From assembly GCA_903938955.1 (NCBI GenBank), contig CAJAFJ010000309.1, positions 1 to 5,647 of the forward strand: DNA of 5,647 nucleotides, written 5' to 3'. The notes beneath the pieces were generated by a model. The model had not been told where the DNA came from. It saw only the letters and a program-made list of their open reading frames with translations, and ran no database searches. Both the position numbers and the translations under genes were made by a program. Source of the stretch: an uncultured beta proteobacterium. Its GTDB lineage: Bacteria; Pseudomonadota; Gammaproteobacteria; Burkholderiales; Burkholderiaceae. Shown in pieces: positions 1 through 5,605 of the stretch. Position 1 is the stretch's first letter; the number at the start of each line of letters is the position of its first letter.

Positions 1-174
1 GCAGCCCAAGCTGGCGGCCACGCCACGCTGTTTCGCGCTCCCCCAAACGCTGTTGGCGAGCTGCCAGCGGTGTTCTCGCCCTTGCCAGTGGCGCAACAAC
101 GCATCCAACACGAACTGCAAAAACAATTTGACCCGCACGGTGTGTTCAACACTGGTCGACTGGGCCTGAGCTGA
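1..174 (+). CDS. glcE: Glycolate oxidase FAD-binding subunit GlcE, C-terminal end (5' truncated by window)
   Basis: This is the last 57 codons and the TGA stop of a gene that begins upstream of the window. The frame is open from base 1 and ends with FDPHGVFNTGRL. This tail is typical of the FAD-linked oxidase family to which GlcD and GlcE belong, where a 'FDP.G.FNPGR' segment closes the protein. GlcE rather than GlcD is inferred because glcF starts only 5 bases after the stop, matching the usual glcD-glcE-glcF order. The complex oxidises glycolate to glyoxylate at the cytoplasmic membrane; GlcE is thought to be one of its two flavoprotein-like subunits. The FAD-binding domain itself lies outside the window, so another FAD-linked oxidase partner of an iron-sulfur subunit cannot be fully excluded. 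Confidence 0.85.
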   Translation, partial: AAQAGGHATLFRAPPNAVGELPAVFSPLPVAQQRIQHELQKQFDPHGVFNTGRLGLS

Positions 175-179
175 CCACC

Positions 180-1472
180 ATGCAAACCAACCTCGCCCCC
201 GAATTTCAAAACACCGCCGACGGCCAAGAGGCCGAAGCGATTTTGCGCAAATGCGTGCACTGCGGTTTTTGCACCGCCACCTGCCCCACCTACCAACTGC
301 TGGGTGACGAGTTGGACGGCCCGCGCGGTCGCATCTACCTGATGAAACAGGTGCTCGAAGGCGCGACCCCAACGCGCAAGACGCAACTGCACCTGGACCG
401 CTGCCTGACCTGCCGCAACTGCGAAAGCACCTGCCCGTCAGGCGTGGACTACGGTCATTTGCTCGACATCGGCCGCAAACTGGTTGACGCCAAAGTAGAG
501 CGCCCGCTGGGCGAACGCGCCGTGCGCTGGGCCTTGAAAGAAGGCCTGCCGTCACCGCTGTTTGCCCCGGCCATGGCACTGGGCCAACTGGTGCGCCCGC
601 TGCTGCCCGCCGCGCTGAAAAACAAGGTGCCCGCCAAACAGGCGGCTGGCGTTTGGCCCACGCGCGTGCACGCCCGCAAGGTGCTGATCCTGCTGGGTTG
701 CGCCCAACCGGCGATGGCGCCCAACATCAACAACGCCACCGCCCGCGTCTTCGATGCGGCCGGCATCCAGAGTGTGGTCGCGGCCAAAGCCGGTTGCTGC
801 GGCGCCGTCAAGTTCCACCTCAACGACCAGGATGGAGGCAAAGCCGAGATGCGCGCCAACATCGACGCCTGGTGGCCGCATGTGCAAGGCACCGCTGACA
901 GCGCAGGCGTTGAGGGCATCCTCATGAACGCCTCCGGCTGCGGCGTGATGGTCAAGGACTACGGCCACATTCTGCAAGACGACCCAGCCTATGCCGCCAA
1001 AGCCGCGCGCATCAGCGAACTCACCAAAGACGTGAGCGAATGGTTGCCGGAACTCACCCCTCAACTGCGCGACCAGCTGCGGCCGTCGGAGGCGCGCTCG
1101 CCGGACGACATCGCCCAACGCACCATCGCCTTTCACCCGCCCTGCACGCTACAGCACGGCCAGCAACTGCGCGGCGGCGTGGAAAAATACCTGGGCGAAC
1201 TGGGCTTCAACATCAAGATCACCGGCTGCGAGGCCCACCTGTGCTGCGGCTCGGCCGGCACCTACTCGGTGCTCAACCCCGACTTGTCGTACCAACTGCG
1301 CGACCGCAAACTCGGCCACCTGAACGAAACCTTTGGCGCCGCCCCACCGGATGTGATCGTCTCCGCCAACATTGGCTGCATCACCCACCTGCAAAGCGGC
1401 ACCGCCACGCCGGTGCGCCACTGGATTGAGGTGCTGGACGAGGCGCTGGTGTCAACACAGCACCGCCCATAA
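180..1472 (+). CDS. glcF: Glycolate oxidase iron-sulfur subunit GlcF
   Basis: A complete 430-residue protein, a normal length for GlcF. It is the electron-transfer subunit of glycolate oxidase (glycolate to glyoxylate, electrons to the respiratory chain). Two ferredoxin-type 4Fe-4S motifs are visible near the N-terminus: CVHCGFCTATCP (C25, C28, C31, C35) and CLTCRNCESTCP (C75, C78, C81, C85). Two cysteine-rich CCG-type domains follow. The first has C173, C206-C207 (GCCGAVKFH) and C254. The second has C322 (FHPPCTLQHGQ), C350, C355-C356 (LCCGSAG) and C400. This layout is shared with LutA, GlpC and other CCG proteins, but length, motif wording and the adjacent glcE favour GlcF. All expected cysteines are present. 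The ATG lies 5 bases after the glcE stop with no clear Shine-Dalgarno sequence, so translation probably depends on coupling within a glcDEF operon. Confidence 0.95.
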   Translation: MQTNLAPEFQNTADGQEAEAILRKCVHCGFCTATCPTYQLLGDELDGPRGRIYLMKQVLEGATPTRKTQLHLDRCLTCRNCESTCPSGVDYGHLLDIGRKLVDAKVERPLGERAVRWALKEGLPSPLFAPAMALGQLVRPLLPAALKNKVPAKQAAGVWPTRVHARKVLILLGCAQPAMAPNINNATARVFDAAGIQSVVAAKAGCCGAVKFHLNDQDGGKAEMRANIDAWWPHVQGTADSAGVEGILMNASGCGVMVKDYGHILQDDPAYAAKAARISELTKDVSEWLPELTPQLRDQLRPSEARSPDDIAQRTIAFHPPCTLQHGQQLRGGVEKYLGELGFNIKITGCEAHLCCGSAGTYSVLNPDLSYQLRDRKLGHLNETFGAAPPDVIVSANIGCITHLQSGTATPVRHWIEVLDEALVSTQHRP

Positions 1473-1495
1473 CAAGCAAGGCTGGCGCCCCGGAG

Positions 1496-1520
1496 CGGCA
1501 GGCGGGCTGCCGGTCTGGTT
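1496..1520 (+). terminator. Possible weak hairpin after glcF
   Basis: CGGCAG (1496-1501) and CTGCCG (1507-1512) form a perfect 6-bp stem with a 5-base loop, 24 bases after the glcF stop. Only a short GTCTGGTTT stretch follows, so the U tract is poor. It could terminate the glc transcript weakly or be a chance GC-rich hairpin. Confidence 0.3.
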
Positions 1521-1527
1521 TAATGTT

Positions 1528-1536
1528 TGCTATTTT
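1528..1536 (+). promoter_or_regulatory. Candidate extended -10 promoter for the DAHP synthase gene
   Basis: TGCTATTTT reads as an extended -10 element (TG-n-TATTTT, four of six matches to TATAAT). It sits in the short AT-rich part of an otherwise GC-rich gap, 18 bases before the ATG. No convincing -35 box lies 16-18 bases upstream. The implied leader would be only about a dozen bases, so transcription could instead start upstream or read through from glcF. Confidence 0.22.
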
Positions 1537-1554
1537 TGACCACCGGACCCTGCC

Positions 1555-2613
1555 ATGACCTTTCCCAATGCGCTTGAAAATCTGAACATCGTCTCGCAAG
1601 ACACCTTGCTGCCGCCCAGCCAGCTGCACGAAGATATTCCGGCCAGCGAGCAGGCCATCCAGACCGTGAGCACGGCGCGGCTGGCCCTGGCTGACATTCT
1701 GAGCGGGCGTGACCCGCGCTTGCTGGTGGTGGTCGGGCCGTGTTCGATCCATGACGCCACGGCCGCCATGGACTACGCCCGGCGCCTGAAAACCCTGAGT
1801 GACGAACTGAAAGACCAGTTGTTCATCGTGATGCGGGTTTACTTTGAGAAGCCACGCACCACCGTCGGCTGGAAAGGCTTGATCAACGACCCGCGCATGG
1901 ACGACACGTTTCGTATCGAAGAAGGCCTGCGTCTGGCGCGCCAACTGCTGGTGGACATCAACGAGCTGGGCCTGTCCTGCGGCACCGAGGCGCTTGACCC
2001 GATCACCCCACAGTACCTTGGCGACCTGATCGCCTGGAGCGCCATCGGCGCCCGCACCACCGAGAGCCAGACCCACCGCGAGCTGGCCAGCGGCCTCTCA
2101 AGCCCGGTCGGTTTCAAGAACGGCACGGATGGCAACCTGGAAGTGGCCCTCAACGCCATGTTGTCGGCCGCCCAGCCGCATGCCTTTTTGGGCATCAACG
2201 GCGACGGTCAGGTCGCCATCACGCAAACCCGGGGCAACGCCTTTGGACATTTGATTTTGCGCGGCGGTGCCGTGCCCAACTACGACTCGGTGGCGGTCGC
2301 GCAGGCCGAAGCAGCATTGCGCGCCGCCAAGCTGCCGGTCAACATCGTGGTCGATTGCAGCCACGCCAACTCGCGCAAAAACCACGCGCTGCAAACCCTG
2401 GTGCTGAAAGACGTGGTGCATCAAATTGCCGACGGCAACCGCAGCATCAAGGGCGTGATGCTGGAGTCCAACCTGTTCGAAGGCAACCAGAAACTGGGCA
2501 AACCGAACGATCTGCGCTACGGCGTGTCGATCACCGATGCCTGCATCGACTGGGACACCACCGCCGCCTGCCTGCGTGAGGCCGCGGTGCGGCTGCGCAC
2601 GGTGCCACGCTGA
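1555..2613 (+). CDS. aroG: Class I 3-deoxy-7-phosphoheptulonate (DAHP) synthase, probably tyrosine-sensitive type
   Basis: A complete 352-residue cytoplasmic enzyme that condenses phosphoenolpyruvate and erythrose 4-phosphate to DAHP, the first step of aromatic amino acid synthesis. Hallmarks run in order: VVVGPCSIHD (58-67), VMRVYFEKPRTTVGWKGLI (92-110), GARTTESQTHRELASGLSSP (165-184), GFKNGTDGN (186-194), LRGG (235-238), VDCSHANSRK (266-275) and GVMLESNLFEGNQ (300-312). The E. coli AroG metal ligands C61, H268, E302 and D326 align with C63, H270, E304 and D328. The PEP-binding Lys/Arg residues R94, K99 and K188 are also kept. At the effector-site position where E. coli AroG has Ser211, this protein has Gly213 (FLGIN), as in tyrosine-sensitive AroF and yeast Aro4. 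The functional name aroF may therefore fit better; the symbol follows common Burkholderiales practice. GGA at 1545-1547 is a weak Shine-Dalgarno sequence for this ATG. The following gene starts 35 bases downstream. Confidence 0.96.
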   Translation: MTFPNALENLNIVSQDTLLPPSQLHEDIPASEQAIQTVSTARLALADILSGRDPRLLVVVGPCSIHDATAAMDYARRLKTLSDELKDQLFIVMRVYFEKPRTTVGWKGLINDPRMDDTFRIEEGLRLARQLLVDINELGLSCGTEALDPITPQYLGDLIAWSAIGARTTESQTHRELASGLSSPVGFKNGTDGNLEVALNAMLSAAQPHAFLGINGDGQVAITQTRGNAFGHLILRGGAVPNYDSVAVAQAEAALRAAKLPVNIVVDCSHANSRKNHALQTLVLKDVVHQIADGNRSIKGVMLESNLFEGNQKLGKPNDLRYGVSITDACIDWDTTAACLREAAVRLRTVPR

Positions 2614-2616
2614 ACC

Positions 2617-2628
2617 GCCAGCGCTGGC
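2617..2628. repeat. Perfect 12-bp palindrome between the DAHP synthase and lytic transglycosylase genes
   Basis: GCCAGCGCTGGC is fully self-complementary and lies 3 bases after the DAHP synthase stop codon, in the 35-base gap before the next gene. As RNA it could form only a 4-bp stem with a 4-base loop and has no T run after it, so it is not a convincing terminator. Protein binding is possible, as is chance in GC-rich DNA. Confidence 0.3.
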
Positions 2629-2648
2629 CAAGTCGATACAAGTCACGC

Positions 2649-3266
2649 ATGCCGTTGAAAAACGTATCTTGGTCGCTGTCTTGGCGAGTGCTTCTGCTTG
2701 TTTTGACGGCTGCATGGCTACCCGCCCAAGCCCAGGCGCAACTCGCGGAACCGGCAACCAGCCTCGCCCCAAAACAGCCCCAACCCGGTGTGGACTACAC
2801 CGTCATTGCGCCGCGCCCGATCGTTAACCTGGTGACGGCACTGGCGACCGAGTTCAAGGTGGCGCCGCAGTTGGCACTGGCCATCATGGCCGCAGAATCC
2901 AACTTCAACCCCCTGGCCCGCTCACGCGGCAACGCACAAGGGCTGATGCAACTCGCACCAGACACCCGGCGTCGCCTCAAGGTTAAAAACGCGTTTGATC
3001 CAGCGCAAAATATCCAGGCGGGGCTGACCCATCTGCGCTGGTTACTGGCTTATTTTGAAGGCGATGTGGCGCTGGTCGCGGCCGCCTACAAAGCGGGCAC
3101 CGGCAAGGTGGCGCGTTACCAGGGCGTGCCGCCCTCCGCGCAGACCCAGGCTTACGTGCAGCGAATTCTGAAAGCGGTCGGTACGACAAAACTCCCGTTT
3201 GATGCCAGCGTCACCCGCGCGTCGGACGTCCTCAAACCGAGTAATCAAACCGAGCGCAAAAACTAG
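2649..3266 (+). CDS. Secreted lytic transglycosylase, SLT domain family
   Basis: A 205-residue protein predicted to cleave the MurNAc-GlcNAc bond of peptidoglycan in the periplasm. Residues 1-30 look like a Sec signal peptide: K4 and R13, a hydrophobic VLLLVLTAAWL core, then an AQAQA region with likely cleavage near residue 30. The SLT domain covers about 55-175. It shows IMAAESNFNP with the presumed catalytic Glu83, GLMQL (98-102), FDPAQNIQAGLTHLRWLL (116-133), AAYKAG (145-150), and GVPPSAQTQAYVQRIL (159-174). The fourth motif is normally AYNAG; Lys148 replaces the Asn, though the rest of the fold signature is intact. No LysM or other wall-binding domain is present, and the last 30 residues look disordered. 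The ATG is chosen because it gives a complete signal peptide; no clear Shine-Dalgarno sequence precedes it. It may be cotranscribed with the DAHP synthase gene, without obvious functional connection. A specific subfamily name cannot be given. Confidence 0.88.
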   Translation: MPLKNVSWSLSWRVLLLVLTAAWLPAQAQAQLAEPATSLAPKQPQPGVDYTVIAPRPIVNLVTALATEFKVAPQLALAIMAAESNFNPLARSRGNAQGLMQLAPDTRRRLKVKNAFDPAQNIQAGLTHLRWLLAYFEGDVALVAAAYKAGTGKVARYQGVPPSAQTQAYVQRILKAVGTTKLPFDASVTRASDVLKPSNQTERKN

Positions 3267-3269
3267 TCA

Positions 3270-3296
3270 GGCGCAGGGCCCGCGCTTCAGTGCGCC
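3270..3296. terminator. Possible hairpin between convergent genes
   Basis: GGCGCA (3270-3275) pairs perfectly with TGCGCC (3291-3296) around a 15-base loop that contains GGGCCC. It lies in the 51-base gap between the convergent transglycosylase and lipoprotein genes, where a terminator is expected. There is no T run on either side, so any termination would not be of the classic intrinsic type. Confidence 0.3.
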
Positions 3297-3317
3297 ATCA
3301 GCGGTCAGGGTTGCGAG

Positions 3318-4484
3318 TCAGTCTTCCAGTTCCAACACGGTCACCATCAGCACATCGCCATTTTTTGTGCCTTGAACCTTGACGCTGACACCCAATCGGA
3401 CATCAGTCGCGGTGCCGTGACTGATGATGGCATTCGTGGCATCACAACGCTGGTCCCGCACCACAAAATCGGCCAGGCTGGTGAACGACTCGATGACGGC
3501 GGTGATCTCCACCTCATTGAGGGTTTGCTCGTCCTCAAACTCCACCTCCCGGGCTTTGAGCACGCCAGACTGCCAACGGCCATAGACTTCCACGCGCGCG
3601 CCCACCGTCAACACAAAGGTCGTGGGCAGGTAAGTCGCGGTGCTGGCATCCACGGTCATCGCCCCCAGCATGAAGCGGCCATTCAGCAACGGCGTCGTCA
3701 CGAACCCTTCGATTTCGATCTCGCCTTCGGGCTGAACACTGGCCAGCGACTCCAGGGACTTGACGCCGGTCACCGTCAAATCCGTGCTATCGGGTGACAA
3801 CAAGGTGCCCTGCACCCGCGCCAACTGTCCGGCGGACAGGGTGCTGGCGAGTGTGCCCGTCAGGCGCCATCCATTGAGGAAAAACTGCGCACTGGTCCCA
3901 CTGACCAAACCGCTGCTCACCACCGGCGTGCCCGTGACCACCGCCACACGGGTGGCGTTCCAAGTGCTGCCATCAGCACCGGTCTGCAGTCCCCACACGG
4001 CCACACGCTGGCCCGGCGTCAACTGTGCGGGCGCGCTGACACCATCAAACACGGTATGGCTATCGGTTTGCACCGTCATGCCCGACACGGTAAATTGCCC
4101 CGCCACACCCGGTGTGACAGCCCCTTGCGTGACCAGCCCCTGCGCGATCGACCAGACGTCAATATGGCTGGCGGTGCCCAGCGTGAGGTCAGCCCCGCGC
4201 TCGCCCTGAATAGCGGCCACCATGCCCAGTCGCAAGTCTGAAGAGCGGAGCCGCACGCCATCGAGCCAGACCTCCGCCGCCGTATCGTCAAACTTGACAC
4301 CGTTCAGGATCACACTGCCAAAGCCGGAAATCGAGCCTTGCGCATAAATGCCCGTGCCACCGGTGCCTGGTGCGCTGGCTGCGGTGGCGCCCCCGCCACC
4401 ACCGCAGCCCGTCAGGGCCGAGGCGGCCAGCACCATCCAATGGCGCCGGGTGAGATCGATATTCAGATTTTTACGCGGCGTCAT
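3318..4484 (-). CDS. Putative lipoprotein with tandem DUF5666-like beta domains
   Basis: A 388-residue protein of unknown function, probably anchored to a membrane by lipid. The N-terminus has TRRHWMVLAASALTGC: a hydrophobic stretch, an LTGC lipobox with Cys27 as the modified residue, and a Gly-rich linker (GGGGG). The Arg13-Arg14 pair in a T-R-R-x-W-M setting makes Tat export possible. The remainder reads as about five related segments of 55-70 residues: roughly 49-112, 115-182, 191-245, 256-316 and 325-387. Most share the pattern 'G.V...G.F.v.G..V......T.F....L..G..V.V.G'. The first (ISGFGSVILNGVKFDDTAA, 52-70) is the clearest match to what I know as DUF5666. Only one other Cys occurs (C347), and no catalytic motif is visible. 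Its ATG overlaps the TGA of the preceding minus-strand gene as ATGA, so the two are almost certainly one translationally coupled unit. Repeated small beta-barrels suggest binding or scaffolding, but this is inference. Confidence 0.82.
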   Translation of the reverse strand: MTPRKNLNIDLTRRHWMVLAASALTGCGGGGGATAASAPGTGGTGIYAQGSISGFGSVILNGVKFDDTAAEVWLDGVRLRSSDLRLGMVAAIQGERGADLTLGTASHIDVWSIAQGLVTQGAVTPGVAGQFTVSGMTVQTDSHTVFDGVSAPAQLTPGQRVAVWGLQTGADGSTWNATRVAVVTGTPVVSSGLVSGTSAQFFLNGWRLTGTLASTLSAGQLARVQGTLLSPDSTDLTVTGVKSLESLASVQPEGEIEIEGFVTTPLLNGRFMLGAMTVDASTATYLPTTFVLTVGARVEVYGRWQSGVLKAREVEFEDEQTLNEVEITAVIESFTSLADFVVRDQRCDATNAIISHGTATDVRLGVSVKVQGTKNGDVLMVTVLELED

Positions 4485-5416
4485 GGCGCAGATTTCCTTT
4501 TGTTTTTTCTGGGTGCGGGTTTCGTCGGGGTGACCGCACCGGCCTCGACTTGCACGGTGTCATGGAAATAAACACCAAAACGAACTCGGTGTCTGGGTCC
4601 TGCAACGCCTTCACTGCGCTGCTCGGCCACGGTCGCTGTTTGCAAAAACTGCTGCAAGGCCGCCGCCCACAAGCGACGCGCCTGCTGTTGCAACTGCGCG
4701 GCCTGATCAGCTGACAAATCCTGCGAAAAAGCGCTTTGGTCCAGCATGAGCGGACCACTGCGGTCAGGCGCCAGGTTATGCACAGCCGCACCCAGGTGGT
4801 CGCTGACACTGGCTGCCAGAAAGTGAAACGACTCACTCAAACCCTCATGCGGCACGAAGGCGGTGGACTTGAGCGCCACGTAACCATCGTCGCGCAACTC
4901 GACCACGCCCAGGCGCACCAGTTCATCCAGCACGGCACGGGGACCGACATCGCGGCTGACCTCGGCCACCAGGGTTGTGAAATCGGGCTCGCCTGCGCTG
5001 CCACGGCTAGGCGTGCGGGCCAGGGCGCGGGCCGTCTGGTCGGCATTCAAAAACCGGGGCTCGCTGATCCAGCGCGCCACCACCGAGGCGGCCACCGACA
5101 CCATCGGGCTGGCGGGGCCGGTGCTCATCGGTGCCTCGCGCAGGCGCTTCACGTCCTTGCGGTGCACGCCGGTCAGTAAAGCAATGCGGGTGTCGGAGCT
5201 GCCTTTGTCGGCCAAACCGTAAGCGCCCACCGCTTCATCGACCAGCGCTTTTTTGAGCAGCTCGACCATCGACGGCAATTGCAGGCCGTGGTCAATCATG
5301 AGCCGCGCCATGGGCAACAGGATCTGCGCCAACGCCTCAGCCGCCAGCGCGGGCTCGGGCAAGCCTGCGCCAAGCGGTGCGGCTTGCGGGTCGACAGGTG
5401 TTGAAGGGGCGGTCAT
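4481..5416 (-). CDS. DUF6502-type putative DNA-binding regulator
   Basis: A 311-residue protein if read from the ATG at 5416. The frame also opens 15 codons earlier at a TTG (5461), but that stretch is Cys-rich (MCRHNACLTDQNRC), overlaps an inverted repeat and looks non-coding. After a Pro/Ala-rich tail, residues 25-95 form a helical block (ILLPMARLMIDHGLQLP, then SDTRIALLTGVHRKDVKRLR). It resembles a helix-turn-helix, with the TGVHRKDVKRLR part as the likely recognition helix. Residues 146-182 (FTTLVAEVSRDVG, then LVRLGVVELRDDGYVAL) look like a second winged-helix module with a beta hairpin. A helical segment, 235-265, is Gln/Ala-rich (QAAQLQQQARRLWAAALQQF) and the C-terminus is strongly basic (PRKNKRKS). 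I recognise the family as DUF6502, with no established function known to me. There is no signal peptide, so it is cytoplasmic. It overlaps the downstream lipoprotein gene by 4 bases and is divergent from the gene at 5617; a regulatory role at the shared intergenic region is inferred. Confidence 0.8.
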   Translation of the reverse strand: MTAPSTPVDPQAAPLGAGLPEPALAAEALAQILLPMARLMIDHGLQLPSMVELLKKALVDEAVGAYGLADKGSSDTRIALLTGVHRKDVKRLREAPMSTGPASPMVSVAASVVARWISEPRFLNADQTARALARTPSRGSAGEPDFTTLVAEVSRDVGPRAVLDELVRLGVVELRDDGYVALKSTAFVPHEGLSESFHFLAASVSDHLGAAVHNLAPDRSGPLMLDQSAFSQDLSADQAAQLQQQARRLWAAALQQFLQTATVAEQRSEGVAGPRHRVRFGVYFHDTVQVEAGAVTPTKPAPRKNKRKSAP

Positions 5417-5440
5417 GGGGCAACGATTTTGATCTGTAAG

Positions 5441-5460
5441 GCAGGCATTGTGCCTGCACA
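5441..5460. promoter_or_regulatory. Two overlapping inverted repeats upstream of the DUF6502-type gene; candidate operator
   Basis: GCAGGCA-TTG-TGCCTGC (5441-5457) is a perfect 7-bp inverted repeat with a 3-base centre. It overlaps a second one, TGTGC-CT-GCACA (5449-5460). Both lie 25-44 bases upstream of the ATG at 5416, in the expected promoter-proximal leader of the minus-strand unit. They could be an operator, possibly for autoregulation, or an RNA hairpin in the leader. No T run follows on either strand at the right distance, so it is not a standard terminator. Confidence 0.45.
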
Positions 5461-5510
5461 AATAATTACACGTATTTTTCGGGTTTTTTTACCTTTTTTC
5501 TGAATTGTGC

Positions 5511-5538
5511 TTCAAATAACAGCTGAATGAATTATATT
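5511..5538 (+). promoter_or_regulatory. Candidate sigma-70 promoter for the plus-strand gene at 5617
   Basis: TTCAAA (5511-5516, four of six matches to TTGACA) and TATATT (5533-5538, five of six matches to TATAAT) are separated by 16 bases. Transcription would start near 5545, giving a leader of about 70 bases before the ATG at 5617. The region is AT-rich, so other -10-like words exist (for example around 5557-5565), and the choice is tentative. Confidence 0.4.
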
Positions 5539-5541
5539 TAC

Positions 5542-5554
5542 GGGAAAATTTCCC
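5542..5554. promoter_or_regulatory. Perfect dyad GGGAAA-A-TTTCCC at predicted start site; candidate operator
   Basis: The 13-base element is two 6-bp arms around a central A. It extends imperfectly outward (TATTTA at 5535-5540 against TAATTA at 5555-5560, allowing one skipped base), giving a dyad of about 26 bases. It begins 4 bases after the candidate -10 box and covers the predicted transcription start, a typical repressor position. The binding protein is unknown; the divergent DUF6502-type product is one candidate. Confidence 0.45.
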
Positions 5555-5605
5555 TAATTAATTATCATGACAAACACATTTTTTGACTCACCCGCCCCTC
5601 AACCC

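Larger units (their letters stand above)
5461..5580. other. AT-rich divergent control region with phased T tracts
   Basis: By hand count about 32 of 120 bases are G or C, far below the flanking genes. T tracts at 5475-5479, 5484-5490 and 5494-5499 are centred about 10 bases apart, close to one helical turn. On the minus strand these are A tracts lying upstream of the DUF6502-type gene. Phased tracts of this sort are known to bend DNA and can act as UP-like elements or as sites for nucleoid proteins. No gene is seen in the region. Confidence 0.5.

Noticed and set aside
1525..1539. GTTTGCTATTTTTGA as half of a dispersed GCTAT...ATAGC intergenic repeat
   Set aside because: I recall such repeats from related genera, but the complementary ATAGC arm is absent here, so it cannot be supported.
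1381..2772. Long minus-strand frames opposite the DAHP synthase gene (231 and 224 codons)
   Set aside because: They lie antisense to a gene with complete, conserved motifs. Their translations are low-complexity and family-free, as expected for shadows in GC-rich DNA.
3372..4209. Plus-strand frames opposite the lipoprotein gene (141 and 149 codons)
   Set aside because: No recognisable domain, no ribosome-binding site, and compositions typical of antisense frames. The minus-strand frame has a lipobox and repeat structure.
4403..4449. Gly run in the lipoprotein as evidence of a frameshift or sequencing artefact
   Set aside because: The frame is open on both sides, and a Gly-rich linker after a lipobox cysteine is common in such lipoproteins.
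4736..5179. Plus-strand frame of 147 codons opposite the DUF6502-type gene
   Set aside because: The His/Arg/Gln-rich translation has no domain signature and is antisense to a better-supported gene.
5417..5461. N-terminal extension of the DUF6502-type protein from a TTG codon at 5461
   Set aside because: The extra 15 residues are Cys-rich and unlike the family, the TTG has no ribosome-binding site, and the stretch contains the overlapping inverted repeats. The ATG at 5416 is a better start.
5484..5499. T runs as an intrinsic terminator
   Set aside because: No stem-loop immediately precedes them on the plus strand, and no upstream plus-strand gene needs terminating. Phased tracts in a control region fit better.
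5542..5554. GGGAAA-A-TTTCCC as a terminator hairpin or kappaB-like site
   Set aside because: A one-base centre cannot form a stable full RNA hairpin and no T run follows. Resemblance to a eukaryotic factor site has no meaning in a bacterium.
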